Source: SAR324 cluster bacterium
GTDB taxonomy: Bacteria; SAR324; NAC60-12
Assembly: GCA_028281495.1 (NCBI GenBank)
Contig: JANQJU010000007.1
Location: 62,001-126,000, forward strand
DNA: 64,000 nucleotides
Reading direction: 5' to 3'
Shown here: one piece after another, positions 25,897-35,144 of the stretch
Layout: every line of letters starts with the position of its first letter
How positions within the stretch are numbered: position 1 is the stretch's first letter
The notes under the pieces: model-generated
Told to the model about the DNA's origin: nothing
Databases searched by the model: none
What the model saw: only the letters and a program-made list of their open reading frames with translations
Made by a program: the position numbers and the translations under genes

Positions 25897-27546
25897 TTAA
25901 GGTCCGCTATAGGCTCTCACAAATTGAAAGGCTGTCTCGATGTCAGGAGTCAAGGTGCGGTCTGTTTTCATAAAGGGCACCTTCGCACGAAATTCGTTAA
26001 ACAAGTGATGGGTGACTTTGGAGAGTTGCAGATCGTGGTTTTGTTGAAGGCGTAGATCAATGGCTTGGGTCGCATGCAGCAGTTCGATCCCTAGAATGTA
26101 GTAAAGGTTGTTGACCATCTGACGGACCCGACGGATCACTCGGGGCGCATTGGTTGCGACATCTTCGATATTTCCTGCCACGGCAAAGTAGTCCAATGAA
26201 ACTGGATTCGCCAATTCCCGATTTGCCGCACTCAATGAGACAAACACCTTTTGAATCGCTCCATAGGCATGAACGGATTCGGGAGTCGCTAAAAATCGGG
26301 TGAGATGGGTGAAATGATCATCAGACAATTTGAGGGTACGTTGAGCGGAAGCACTCGACATATGGCTCAACGCGATTCCTGACCGTTCAAAAGCAATAAC
26401 CCACGGAAGCGGAGAAAAATTGGCAGTAGGAATGACAGCCCCCAGCAAACCCGGTTTTTCGACATAAAGCTTCTGTTCTGCATATCGTTGTGTGGGAGCA
26501 GCTACATCCAGAATCACTCCAGGATTGTCGTCGGAAGAATTCAACTGGATATGTATCAAGGTTTCCAATTCGGCTAGTGCGCGATCCAGACCTGCCATGA
26601 TATAGGCCCCGGTACGGTAGCTCAGCGGATCTTGCAGCTCCCGTTGCTCCGAGGCTTCCCACAGATAGCTTCCTTCTAACAAAACTCGAATTTCTTCCGA
26701 CACCCGGCTCACATAAGGAAACGGGCGTATGGCATTGGCATCTTTCAAGAAAGGGGCAATATTGCCATTCAGTGCTTCAAGACTGATCCCAAACACACGT
26801 TTGGAAACCCAAGCCAGATGACGCATCTCCACAATCGTAATGGCAGCCAAGGCTTCGGAATACGCATTGGAATTCAAGATCGTGAGTGAGTCCTGGCCAT
26901 ACGGTTCGAGTGCTTGGAGGTTGGCCTGCCGCAACGCATGGCGTGCGAGCATGCGTTTGCCTTGGTAATACACCTCGCCTTCCCCAATCATGGCCAAACC
27001 AATGTGAGTGATGAGGGTGATATCCGCTTCTCCTAACGAACCCCGCGAAGGCACGATAGGGATGATGTCATTATTCAGAAAATCTCGATACTGCTTGGCA
27101 ACCTCCTGGTGAGCACCCGTCGCACCATAAACAATGGCGTTCAACCGAGTGACCATGATCGCTCGAACGATGTCAGGGGAAAGTTCCGGCTTCACTCCTG
27201 CCGAATGGGCATGGATCAAACCGATGTTGAATTTTTTAGAGGCTTGCACCACCTCGTCGCTCAAGCCCCCCTCGGCCTTCACCAATTGCTGATCTTTGTT
27301 TTGCCCGACCCCTTGGGTTAGACCATAAATGGCGTGGCCTCGTTCGGCGGCGAGGAATAAGATATTTTTTGCCTTTTCAATGCGTTCGAATCCGTCCTCC
27401 GTAATCGCGACTTTCTTTTTGTAATACGCCACATCCACGACTTGTTGTGGAGTGAGTTGGTTCCCATCCAAAAGCACCGTTTGTGACCAAGCCATATTGG
27501 CAACAAACAGTTCCAAACATAAAGTTAAGTAGATCCATCTTGTCAT
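25897..27546 (-). CDS. Exported HAL/PAL-family protein lacking the MIO triad (ergothionase-like?)
   Basis: A 549-residue member of the aromatic amino acid lyase family. Recognisable parts are YGLTQGVG (position of the YGxNTGFG Tyr loop), GATGAHQEVA, GEGEVYYQGKRM, LTILNSNAYSEALAA, and NSSDDNPGV. The place of the autocatalytic Ala-Ser-Gly that forms the MIO electrophile (GSVGASGDLAPLSH in HutH) reads GSLGEADITLITH, one residue shorter. The Ser is therefore replaced and MIO cannot form. A signal peptide is evident (IYLTLCLELFVANMAWSQ), so the protein is probably periplasmic. MIO-less relatives include ergothionase, which eliminates trimethylamine from ergothioneine; that role is only a hypothesis. 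The ATG at 27546 has GGAAAGGAA before it. A LysR gene lies 41 bp upstream on the same strand. Confidence 0.8.
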   Translation of the reverse strand: MTRWIYLTLCLELFVANMAWSQTVLLDGNQLTPQQVVDVAYYKKKVAITEDGFERIEKAKNILFLAAERGHAIYGLTQGVGQNKDQQLVKAEGGLSDEVVQASKKFNIGLIHAHSAGVKPELSPDIVRAIMVTRLNAIVYGATGAHQEVAKQYRDFLNNDIIPIVPSRGSLGEADITLITHIGLAMIGEGEVYYQGKRMLARHALRQANLQALEPYGQDSLTILNSNAYSEALAAITIVEMRHLAWVSKRVFGISLEALNGNIAPFLKDANAIRPFPYVSRVSEEIRVLLEGSYLWEASEQRELQDPLSYRTGAYIMAGLDRALAELETLIHIQLNSSDDNPGVILDVAAPTQRYAEQKLYVEKPGLLGAVIPTANFSPLPWVIAFERSGIALSHMSSASAQRTLKLSDDHFTHLTRFLATPESVHAYGAIQKVFVSLSAANRELANPVSLDYFAVAGNIEDVATNAPRVIRRVRQMVNNLYYILGIELLHATQAIDLRLQQNHDLQLSKVTHHLFNEFRAKVPFMKTDRTLTPDIETAFQFVRAYSGP

Positions 27547-27587
27547 AGAGCGTTCCTTTCCAAATGATTGAAAATTGGGTAGTGGCG

Positions 27588-28499
27588 TCATTGAACGGAT
27601 TTGTTTGAGAACATGGATTCCATACTTTTTTTTATCCATCTCTCAAATCGGATAACTTTCTCCCTTTGAAAATGGTGCTTAGGTGCCACAAGGTAATAAG
27701 CAATATCTGTCTTGAATACCGTTGTAAACGGGCGAACTATTTGTCCTCTTTCAAGAAATTGATGAATCAATGTATGACGCAGCAAAGCCATTCCTTGTCC
27801 GACGAGCACAGCTTCGATCAACAGCCAAGAATCGGGAATGGATAACACGACCTCAAACTGATCCCTTTCAAACTGTTGGTCTGCCAGAAATTTTTCAAAA
27901 TACCCGCTAAGCAGTGGCCCATTGTCTTCTAAAAAAGGGATGGGCTGAGTTGGTCGAGATTGCAAATTCCATTGTTTGAAAAAAGATGGGGAACATACAG
28001 GATAGATGTAATCATCTCTAATATAATGCGATTCCAATCCTTCATAATCACCAGTCCCCATCCGAATCCCTAAATCTACATTTCCCCTTTCAAAGGTTTC
28101 TAACTGTTTATTAGGTTCTAAGCAGACTTTCAGATTAGGGTTTTCTTCTTGAAATTCTCCCAATCGGGGCACCAACCAACGAGAAGCAAAAGACGGTAAA
28201 ACAGAGATGGTTAATAAAGACTCTGAATCCGATTGCTTCGTTAGAACATGCACTCCTTGTTCAAGTGATTCAAATCCTCTTTCTACAAAAGGTTGTAAGA
28301 GCTTTCCTGCTTCGGTCAAGCGAACTTTTCGATTCAAACGAATGAAAAGTTGTGTTTCTAAAAACGATTCTAATACCTGAATCTGCTGACTAACCGCCGC
28401 TTGCGTGACACACAACTCCTCAGCCGTTTTTTTAAAACTCAAGTATTTGGCAGCGTAGAAAAAACAACGCAATGAATTTAGGGGGGGCATTGAGTTCAT
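27588..28499 (-). CDS. LysR-family regulator, GcvA-like
   Basis: A 303-residue regulator of the GcvA-like branch: PPLNSLRCFFYAAKYLSFKKTAEELCVTQAAVSQQI (span about residues 5-40) is the winged HTH, followed by FIRLNRKVRLTEAG. The effector domain contains LLTISVLPSFASRWLVPRLGEFQ and DLGIRMGTGDYEGL, as in GcvA relatives. It precedes the MIO-less lyase gene in the same direction with 41 bp between them and faces the HIT-like gene. It is a good candidate to regulate one or both. A second possible ATG lies nine bases downstream of the one chosen. Confidence 0.9.
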   Translation of the reverse strand: MNSMPPLNSLRCFFYAAKYLSFKKTAEELCVTQAAVSQQIQVLESFLETQLFIRLNRKVRLTEAGKLLQPFVERGFESLEQGVHVLTKQSDSESLLTISVLPSFASRWLVPRLGEFQEENPNLKVCLEPNKQLETFERGNVDLGIRMGTGDYEGLESHYIRDDYIYPVCSPSFFKQWNLQSRPTQPIPFLEDNGPLLSGYFEKFLADQQFERDQFEVVLSIPDSWLLIEAVLVGQGMALLRHTLIHQFLERGQIVRPFTTVFKTDIAYYLVAPKHHFQREKVIRFERWIKKSMESMFSNKSVQ

Positions 28500-28646
28500 A
28501 ATCAGTTAACCAAAACTAATGTGACTTAAAGAATTACTAAATTGTATCAATGATTTAAATGGCTTATATTTAATATGATTCAACGATTTTTTATAAAAAC
28601 AATCATCATATTAACTTAAAAAAAATTGAATTATAAGGAAAACAAA

Positions 28647-29135
28647 ATGAAAAATTCGATTGTGTATGAAGACCAATACTTTCAACTCGTCAGCCCTCAA
28701 TGCCCCTACAATTCCAGAGAAGATGGGGGGCATTTGATATTGAATAAAAAGGAAGAAGTCACCGATCGTTCGGAAATGACTTATCAAGAGGCCATCGATT
28801 TCATGAGAATTTCGATGGTGGTGGGAAGAGCAATGTATGATGTGCTGAACATCGAGAGGATGAATTATGAGGATCTTGGCAATTGGGGACTCGATACCCC
28901 TGGAGGTGCCAAAATGCATTTGCATTTTTATGGAAGAGCCAAAGTGCAAATTCATCAAACTCGGGGCGAACATCTTTCTCTTTTTCATAAAGGCCACCCG
29001 ATCTATTCAGGGCACCTGCACCCTTTTTCAGACAAAGAACTCCAAAGACTAGAAGAAAGGATTCTCCAACTAGAGAAGGAAGAGAAGTATCAAAAAATGG
29101 CTGAATTGGCGGGTATTTCTATAGAAAACACTTAA
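28647..29135 (+). CDS. HIT-like (histidine triad) protein
   Basis: A 162-residue protein with a histidine-triad-like segment GGAKMHLHFYGRAKVQ at about residues 88-103, preceded by the helix EAIDFMRISMVVGRAMYDVL and the DLGNWGLD strand. HIT proteins hydrolyse or transfer nucleotides from nucleoside phosphate conjugates; the strict H-x-H-x-H motif is not complete here (HLHFYGR), so the assignment is moderate. The ATG at 28647 has ATAAGGAAAAC before it; an earlier TTG in frame is rejected. It is divergent from the LysR gene and followed after 89 bp by a DMT permease. Confidence 0.6.
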   Translation: MKNSIVYEDQYFQLVSPQCPYNSREDGGHLILNKKEEVTDRSEMTYQEAIDFMRISMVVGRAMYDVLNIERMNYEDLGNWGLDTPGGAKMHLHFYGRAKVQIHQTRGEHLSLFHKGHPIYSGHLHPFSDKELQRLEERILQLEKEEKYQKMAELAGISIENT

Positions 29136-29224
29136 TATTATTCGGAATCAAAGATCATCAAAACTGCTAAATGGATTTGAGTTTTCTCATACCTCCTCTC
29201 GGACACTTTTATAGATAATATATC

Positions 29225-30070
29225 ATGTCTCTCACAATCATCATGATAGTGCTGTTTGCAGCACTCTTTCATGCCACTTGGAATTTTCTGGTAAAAAATA
29301 ATGAAGACAAACCTCTGAGTATGGCTGCTGTTGTGATCGGTCATGCTCCTTTTGCCATAGGTGTGTCTATGGCTGTTCCCATGCCTGCCTTGAATTCGCT
29401 ACCCTATTTATTTGCAGGAGTCTTGCTTCACGTGGGATACCAATTTTTCCTCATGGCATCTTACCGTATTGGTGATTTGACTCAGGTCTATCCTTTGGCT
29501 CGCGGTGCGGCTCCGATAATGGTTGCTGGAGTTTCTGTGACTTTCTTAGGATTGCCTCTTGCTAGGTTTGAGCTGATTGGTATTGCGAGTATTGGCATAG
29601 GAATTATGAGTTTGGCGTTCACGCGAAGCAGCCGAGGGATACGCAATGGCCGTGCCGCATTATTAGCCTTCACTACTGGAGGGTTTATTGCCGCATATTC
29701 GTTGATCGATGGTCTGGGAGCACGTGAAGCGGGAACTGCCTTTGGCTATTATAGTTGGTTGTCGATCCTCAATGCTGTTGTATTTGCGGGAATCATAAGA
29801 TTGATACGACCTGGGGTTCTGACAAACGTGGTTTTTCAAAACTGGAAACTTTCTATATGTGGCGGTGGAGCCTCCTTTTTAGCGTACGCTCTGGTCACTT
29901 GGGCCTTTACGGTTGCCCCCATTGCTTTGGTGGCAGTATTACGAGAAACTAGTATCATTTTCGCACTATTTCTGGGGTGCTTTATTCTGAGAGAGCAATT
30001 CAGCTTGAACAAGCTCCTTGCTATAGCACTGACCCTATTGGGAGCCATCTTTTTGCATGCCACGCAATAG
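29225..30070 (+). CDS. EamA/DMT-family transporter
   Basis: A 281-residue protein with about 10 membrane segments and two EamA half-repeats (about 1-130 and 145-281). Typical pieces are FHATWNFLVKN at the start, YPLARGAAPIMVA, and in the second half AVLRETSIIFALFLGCFILREQFS plus LLAIALTLLGAIFLHA at the end. The family exports or imports small metabolites such as amino acids; the substrate is not readable. It starts ATG at 29225 and follows the HIT-like gene on the same strand. Confidence 0.9.
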   Translation: MSLTIIMIVLFAALFHATWNFLVKNNEDKPLSMAAVVIGHAPFAIGVSMAVPMPALNSLPYLFAGVLLHVGYQFFLMASYRIGDLTQVYPLARGAAPIMVAGVSVTFLGLPLARFELIGIASIGIGIMSLAFTRSSRGIRNGRAALLAFTTGGFIAAYSLIDGLGAREAGTAFGYYSWLSILNAVVFAGIIRLIRPGVLTNVVFQNWKLSICGGGASFLAYALVTWAFTVAPIALVAVLRETSIIFALFLGCFILREQFSLNKLLAIALTLLGAIFLHATQ

Positions 30071-30370
30071 TTAGTCGTAATCAGTCCATGCTCAGCCCAC
30101 GGTTGTGAGGCTCCGATCCATCCGTCAAAAGCGGGTTTTTCGGCCTTATTCCGAGCGGTTCACCCGGAAGTTTTTGTTTATGCTGCCAAATTACGAGCAA
30201 CATTTTGATTCCCGTAAACTAAATTTTAAGGAAGGACATCATTAACGGAGTATTGTTAGATTGAACTATTAAACATTTGATTAAAAATACCGAAGTGACA
30301 CCCGAAAAAAGAGTTCTTGATTCGATCATATTTTTCTAGAGCTAATCTTTATTCGAGGATGAAAAGAGCA

Positions 30371-30538
30371 ATGCAAACAGCCGAAGCCGTAGACCTTAAG
30401 CAAAAATCCCCCACCCAAGATTCGTCCTCAGCTATCGAAGTAACCGAAGAGGAACGCCAAGAACTACTCCAAGCCATTGCCGAACTGAGATTTGCGGTTC
30501 AGGACTACAAGCAAGCCTTGGAATTGCAACAGCAATGA
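30371..30538 (+). CDS. Small acidic helical protein, hypothetical
   Basis: A 55-residue frame starting at the ATG at 30371 (MQTAEAVDLKQKS) with GAAAAGAG before it. The second half, TEEERQELLQAIAELRFAV and the following DYKQALELQQQ, looks like an amphipathic helix or coiled coil. An earlier ATG at 30359 would add four residues. Composition resembles a real protein, but I do not recognise a family. Confidence 0.45.
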   Translation: MQTAEAVDLKQKSPTQDSSSAIEVTEEERQELLQAIAELRFAVQDYKQALELQQQ

Positions 30539-30828
30539 ATCCTCCCGCAGGTGTGGAACAAGCGTCTTTCTCTACAATACCCTAACGCTCGAAAATATAA
30601 AACATTAAGTAATAAACTTTTGGTCAAACAACCCGCCAAACTCAAACCCTTGCTACCTTATTCCAGTCCCAAACTGAAAGATTGATCGACCAAAACAGCC
30701 ACAAGCATCACATTGACAAGAAATCTCACTTTGAAAAAGGTTTAAAAACAACCCTCCAGGCCAGACAGCATAAGGCCTAGCAGATTTATCTCCCAATCTC
30801 AAAGTGATCAATACCTCACACCATAAAA

Positions 30829-30843
30829 TAAACTTTAAGTTTA
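30829..30843. promoter_or_regulatory. Perfect 15-bp palindrome, possible operator (copy 1)
   Basis: TAAACTT-T-AAGTTTA is an odd-centred perfect palindrome. The core ATAAACTTTAAGT recurs at 30914-30926. Two spaced copies of a palindrome in an A/T-rich leader suggest a repressor or activator site for the operon starting at 31168. Confidence 0.35.
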
Positions 30844-30913
30844 AATAAATTCTATCTCCAGCAAAGCCATTTGGATGGATTTGAGATCAGGTTTTGAATA
30901 TTTTTGTTTATAT

Positions 30914-30928
30914 ATAAACTTTAAGTAT
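30914..30928. promoter_or_regulatory. Imperfect copy of the 15-bp palindrome (copy 2)
   Basis: It shares 13 bases exactly with the site at 30828-30840 but the right arm ends ATT instead of TTA, leaving five of seven pairs. Confidence 0.3.
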
Positions 30929-31167
30929 TAATTAAAAAATGATTTTATATTAAATATTTCAGTAATTTAAAATTTTTTAATAAAAAATTACAAAAAATAA
31001 GAACAGTAATGTTGTTTTAATTAGTAGTCGATGCGATGATTCATGCAGCTATTGAAGCAGCACGCTATTGAAGCATCCCATCATGAACAGGCCATGACGA
31101 TGACGTGGTGGCCAGAGATCAAAACGTAAACAAACATTGAAAATCGAAATCTGAAATGGAGGTTATT

Positions 31168-32469
31168 ATGTGGAAAATTTTATGGAATGCGATGACAGCT
31201 CAAGTACGAAGAATCGAAAAACGTGGCATGCGATTGTTGTTGGTTGGAATGTTGGCCGTGACAATGGTTGCTTGTAGTTCGGAAGGCGGTTCGGATGGAT
31301 CTGGGGATGGCGATGGTGTTTCAAATTCAAGCTTTTCAGACAGCCAAGGCGGGGTAAATAGCGGTTCTGGGGTTGGCAACAGTTCGGGAACCTCCGGCTC
31401 CAACCGCCCCGAAAGCCAAGGGCAAAACGCATTGACTCGTACGACAACGAGCCGGGTCGAAAATGCAAAACGCGATACGCCAGCCAAGCGAGTCAAGTCT
31501 CTCCTCAGTCGATGGAGCGAAGCGAGTGAGGAGCTGAACGATGAAGAGGAAGATGGATTCGACGGTGATTTTGATGGCGATTTCGACGGTGAGTTCGAAG
31601 GTGAGGAAGAGGACGACGGAGAGCATTTTGGGTTTCGAGTGGCGAATAACTCGGGAACCGAAACGGAAACGTTCACCCATTCCGATGGTTCCGTGACCAC
31701 CATCACGATCACCCAAAATGCCGATGGCTCCTTTACCGAAAATGCGGTGACCAAGGATGCCAGCGGCAATGTGATCGAAACGGAAATCACCACTTATAAA
31801 GAAAATGCCGATGGGAGTTTCACAGCAAGTTCGACCGTCCAGGATGGAACCGGCAAGCAAATCGGCCAGGAAACGATCACCTGTACAGCGCAAGAAGCCT
31901 GTTCGTTTCAATATACTGATGACGAAGGAAACGTGACGAATGGTTCCTTCCAAGCAAACGGGACTTTTCAAGAAACCACCACCTTCGCAAGTGGAGAAAT
32001 TACCAAAGTGGAGGCCCAAGGCACCGAAGTGGAAGCCAATGGAACGATAACAAGCAATATCTCGGAAACCATCACTTACTCCGATGGCACTACAGAGACA
32101 TTGACGATTGCCATCACCATGAGTAGTACGGGAGAAACCGGTACGGTTACTTATCAAGATGGATCACGAGAAACTTTTCAGCTCACTGTCAATGCAGACA
32201 AAAGCATTGTAGAGTCCGGGAGTTGGACGAGCGCCGATGGCAGTGAATCTTCCTCTTATACCGCCACCATCCAAGTTTCAGGAGCAGAGACCATCCAAGA
32301 AACCTTCAAAGAGTCGGATGGCACCACCTCGACCTTGAACCTCAGTTTGGATGCAACCGGTGCCGGAACTGGAACTTTGGTAGAAAATGGAGTCACTTAC
32401 ACCATCGTTGTGAAAGCTGATGGTACGGGCACCATCACCGATCCTCAGGGTAAGGTGGAAGCTTTCTAA
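31168..32469 (+). CDS. Acidic repeat-containing lipoprotein
   Basis: A 433-residue predicted lipoprotein: a hydrophobic stretch LLLVGMLAVTMVAC ends in a lipobox Cys (about residue 36). The n-region is unusually long, and a start at the internal ATG (MRLLLVG) would give a normal lipoprotein signal. After a Gly/Ser-rich linker and an Asp/Glu/Gly patch (DGDFDGDFDGEFEGEEED), the rest is a chain of degenerate beta-strand repeats of the form 'x-x-A-D-G-S-x-T-x-x' (NADGSFTENAV, NADGSFTASST, SDGTTETLTI). No known enzymatic motif is seen. GGAGGT stands 6 bases before the ATG. A TIGR02147-type gene and a second similar lipoprotein follow in the same direction. Confidence 0.75.
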   Translation: MWKILWNAMTAQVRRIEKRGMRLLLVGMLAVTMVACSSEGGSDGSGDGDGVSNSSFSDSQGGVNSGSGVGNSSGTSGSNRPESQGQNALTRTTTSRVENAKRDTPAKRVKSLLSRWSEASEELNDEEEDGFDGDFDGDFDGEFEGEEEDDGEHFGFRVANNSGTETETFTHSDGSVTTITITQNADGSFTENAVTKDASGNVIETEITTYKENADGSFTASSTVQDGTGKQIGQETITCTAQEACSFQYTDDEGNVTNGSFQANGTFQETTTFASGEITKVEAQGTEVEANGTITSNISETITYSDGTTETLTIAITMSSTGETGTVTYQDGSRETFQLTVNADKSIVESGSWTSADGSESSSYTATIQVSGAETIQETFKESDGTTSTLNLSLDATGAGTGTLVENGVTYTIVVKADGTGTITDPQGKVEAF

Positions 32470-32500
32470 TTGAAACACAATCCCTTTTCTTTGACCCAAC

Positions 32501-33580
32501 ATGGCCGAGAACATCCCTATCCCAAGTCTCAAAGACTTGCACATCGACATCTTCGATCATGCGGATATTCGTTCCTTACTGAACGCGTATCTGGATGGTT
32601 GCAAGCGACAGGACAAGCGGTTGTCTCGGCGATATTTCAATGAAACGGCCTTTGGCAAAAGCACTCCGGGTTATCTGCAATCCATCTTGAACAAGAAATA
32701 TAAATTTGCAGACACGACGGTTGAGCGTCTCATCGAACTATTGCAAACCAACAACGAACAATCGGAATACCTCTACCTCTTGACCCGATTGTGGGATCTG
32801 GAAACGGGTGTGACGCTCACCGCTACTTCCATGTCGCGCTTGAAAGAGTGGATGCGTGGCCCTGCTTTAATCAAATTAGAAGCATTGAAAGGCAGCTCTT
32901 TTCCCCTCCCAGAAGACCTGATTCAAGCTGCCAAAAAGGCCTTAGGTTCCTCATGGAAAGAGGAACATGCTGACTGGATTCGGAAAGTGTTGGTTGTGGA
33001 AGGTCGTGGAACTCTCCTCTACCGTACCCTTCGACAGCGTTATGACAAACTGCGCGAAGCGGATATTTCGGTTGTGCACCTCACCACTTGGGGGCATTTG
33101 TTGATTTTTCGTCTACTCAAGCTATTGGTTCCTCAAAAGATTCCAGCATCCCAGCTCCTTGATCCACAATTCATTCGAAGCTTACTCAATCCTTATCTCA
33201 CTCTGTCTCCTGCTGAAGTCGCCAAATGCCTACAGGATCTCCAAACCGAAGGCGTGGTCGAGCGCCAAGGAGAAAAGGTCAAACTGCGGGAAGGTTGGCG
33301 GATTGCTGACGATTTTTTGTGGGTCAAGCAATATCACCGTGACGTGTTGGAACAAGCATCTCGCTCCTTGGATGTCGATTCTTCGCAACGAGAGTATCAA
33401 ACGATATTTCTTCCCACGCACCCCGAAACCTTAGCCGAAATCAAACAGTTCATCGAAGAGAGCAAAATCCGCTTGCGTCAAGCCTACCGTCATGAAGAGG
33501 GTTCGCAGTTGATGTCTATCAGTTGGCAAATGTTTCCTGTGGCGGAAGTGAACGTACCCGACGCCAAGGAGGATTCATGA
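32501..33580 (+). CDS. TIGR02147 (DUF4423) family protein
   Basis: A 359-residue protein. The N terminus (DIFDHADIRSLLNAYLDG, then RRYFNETAFGKSTPGYLQSILNKK) is the HTH-like start of TIGR02147 proteins, and the C-terminal half contains the DUF4423 region, ending in HPETLAEIKQFIEESKIRLRQAY. This family is common in Fibrobacter, Bdellovibrio-like and Leptospira-like genomes, often beside secreted proteins, and is probably regulatory. Its stop codon overlaps the ATG of the next lipoprotein gene (ATGA), so translation of the two is probably coupled. It likely controls or accompanies the two flanking lipoproteins. Confidence 0.85.
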   Translation: MAENIPIPSLKDLHIDIFDHADIRSLLNAYLDGCKRQDKRLSRRYFNETAFGKSTPGYLQSILNKKYKFADTTVERLIELLQTNNEQSEYLYLLTRLWDLETGVTLTATSMSRLKEWMRGPALIKLEALKGSSFPLPEDLIQAAKKALGSSWKEEHADWIRKVLVVEGRGTLLYRTLRQRYDKLREADISVVHLTTWGHLLIFRLLKLLVPQKIPASQLLDPQFIRSLLNPYLTLSPAEVAKCLQDLQTEGVVERQGEKVKLREGWRIADDFLWVKQYHRDVLEQASRSLDVDSSQREYQTIFLPTHPETLAEIKQFIEESKIRLRQAYRHEEGSQLMSISWQMFPVAEVNVPDAKEDS

Positions 33581-35133
33581 ATCGCTTCAAGTTATGGTTG
33601 ATTGCTAGCGTGATCAGTTTGTTCTCGTTGGGATGCGGTGGCGTGGGTGGAAGCAGTGGGGGTGATACGGTAGCCTCACTGGAAGAAACGGATGTTCCTA
33701 ACCCGAGCACGGAAGAAACCGATGTTCCCAATCCGGCTGTTACAGTCACCCGCCAAGCCGCTGATAAAGTGGTCCGAGTCGTGATAGCCAGTCTACGCGA
33801 AAATCGATTGCAATCTCGGCTGGAAGATCTCGATTTTCGTGTAGACAACGCGGAAGAAAATCCTGGCCCGGATGAAGAAGAACCCGAATTGGAAGACAAT
33901 CCTTTTGATCGGTTTGGTTTGATTCGGCATGGTTTGATTCGGCAGGGCAGCTTTCTGAGGAAATCCGTTGCACCGACCGTGGCGGAAACCTTCCAAGAGG
34001 TGGAAATAGACGAGGAGGGGAACACCATCACGAGTACCTTCACGGAAACGGAGACCGGGTTCATCGTCGTTGAAGAGACTCGTGATTCCGAGGGAGTTTT
34101 ACTGGAATCGGTCACCACGACAGTTACCGAAAATGCTGATGGTTCTTCCATAGAATTCGAAATTGAAAAAGATGAGGACGGCAAAATCACCCTGCAAACC
34201 ACCACCACGTTTTTTGCCGATGGTTCTTTGCTTTCCATTTCCTCGGGTCCCGATGAGGTGGAACAACTTTCCCTCAAAGCCGATGGTTCGGGAACTTACA
34301 CCGAAACCGATCTTCTGGAAAACAGCGTGACCGAAGGGATTATCAATGCCGACGGGTCGGGGAGTTTCACCACCACCTTTCCCGATGGTACGGTGGAAAC
34401 GGGGCAATTTTCGGTCGATGGTTCCTTTAGCTATACGATTGTTTCAACGGAGGGCACCACGCAAGGCTCAATCCAACCCGACGGCATGGGGAGTTCCACC
34501 ACCACCTTATCCGATGGCACGATCATCCAAGAAACCTACACACCCAATGGCGAAACCTCGGTGACGACCGAACCCAATGGCAATACGATCCGTACCAACC
34601 TTGATGAACAGGGCAATTACAGCGAAGTGTTGCAGTTTGTAGAAGGCGATATTGTGGAGATCCGTATCGACGGTCAATATCTCGAATCGGAAACCTTCAA
34701 CGAAACCATCGAACAAACCGTGCGTGAAACGTTTCGAGAGGAGGTGATTTTCCGCGATGGCACCACCGAAGTCACGACAGGCGATATCACCACCACCGAT
34801 GAAGGGGAAAGCAGCTCTGTCACGTTCTCCGATGGTTCTTCCGAAACGTCCACTACCACTTTCGATGACGAGCAATCTGTGGAGCGGGGAACGTGGCACA
34901 ACGCCGACAATACCCAAACTTCTGAATTCACTTGGACGGTTTTTGAAGATGAAACCTCTCAATGGCAAGAAACCTTCACCAGCGGGCAGGAGACCGTCCA
35001 AATTCAATTGTCTCTGGACGAGGAAGGTGTGGGACAAGGTACGGTAACTTCCGGTGGCACCGAATTCACACTGATATTGCCAGAGTCGGGGGAACACACA
35101 CTTCTCAACGCAGCGGGAGAGGAAGTGCAGTGA
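33577..35133 (+). CDS. Acidic repeat-containing lipoprotein, paralogue of the 31168 gene
   Basis: A 518-residue predicted lipoprotein with signal LWLIASVISLFSLGC and lipid Cys at about residue 20. A duplicated segment EETDVPNP occurs twice right after it. The C-terminal 380 residues consist of recurring 'DG(S/T)xxx' beta-hairpin-like units (NADGSGSFTTTFPDGTVE, VDGSFSYTI, FSDGSSETSTTTF) rich in Thr, Glu and Asp. The design matches the lipoprotein two genes upstream, so they are probably paralogues. GGAGGATTC precedes the ATG, which overlaps the TIGR02147 stop. Function unknown; surface adhesion or binding is a guess from the architecture. Confidence 0.75.
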   Translation: MNRFKLWLIASVISLFSLGCGGVGGSSGGDTVASLEETDVPNPSTEETDVPNPAVTVTRQAADKVVRVVIASLRENRLQSRLEDLDFRVDNAEENPGPDEEEPELEDNPFDRFGLIRHGLIRQGSFLRKSVAPTVAETFQEVEIDEEGNTITSTFTETETGFIVVEETRDSEGVLLESVTTTVTENADGSSIEFEIEKDEDGKITLQTTTTFFADGSLLSISSGPDEVEQLSLKADGSGTYTETDLLENSVTEGIINADGSGSFTTTFPDGTVETGQFSVDGSFSYTIVSTEGTTQGSIQPDGMGSSTTTLSDGTIIQETYTPNGETSVTTEPNGNTIRTNLDEQGNYSEVLQFVEGDIVEIRIDGQYLESETFNETIEQTVRETFREEVIFRDGTTEVTTGDITTTDEGESSSVTFSDGSSETSTTTFDDEQSVERGTWHNADNTQTSEFTWTVFEDETSQWQETFTSGQETVQIQLSLDEEGVGQGTVTSGGTEFTLILPESGEHTLLNAAGEEVQ

Positions 35134-35144
35134 TTTTGGAGCTT

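Larger units (their letters stand above)
30539..31167. other. A/T-rich gene-free region upstream of the lipoprotein operon
   Basis: About 630 bp without a supported gene. The middle (30830-31020) is very A/T-rich and contains two copies of the 13-mer ATAAACTTTAAGT, 86 bp apart, the first within a perfect 15-bp palindrome. Near 31050-31080 the 11-mer CTATTGAAGCA occurs twice. The region probably carries the promoter of the lipoprotein / TIGR02147 operon. Confidence 0.5.

Noticed and set aside
25897..27546. Ordinary histidine ammonia-lyase (hutH)
   Set aside because: The MIO Ala-Ser-Gly is absent and a signal peptide is present; no hutU or hutI gene lies nearby.
31200..32157. Long minus-strand frames opposite the first lipoprotein
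   Set aside because: They are shadows of the repetitive acidic lipoprotein; no ribosome-binding sites and no family resemblance.
33519..34277. Minus-strand frame of 252 codons opposite the second lipoprotein
   Set aside because: Ser/Thr/Arg-rich mirror of the DG-repeat coding sequence; not a real gene.
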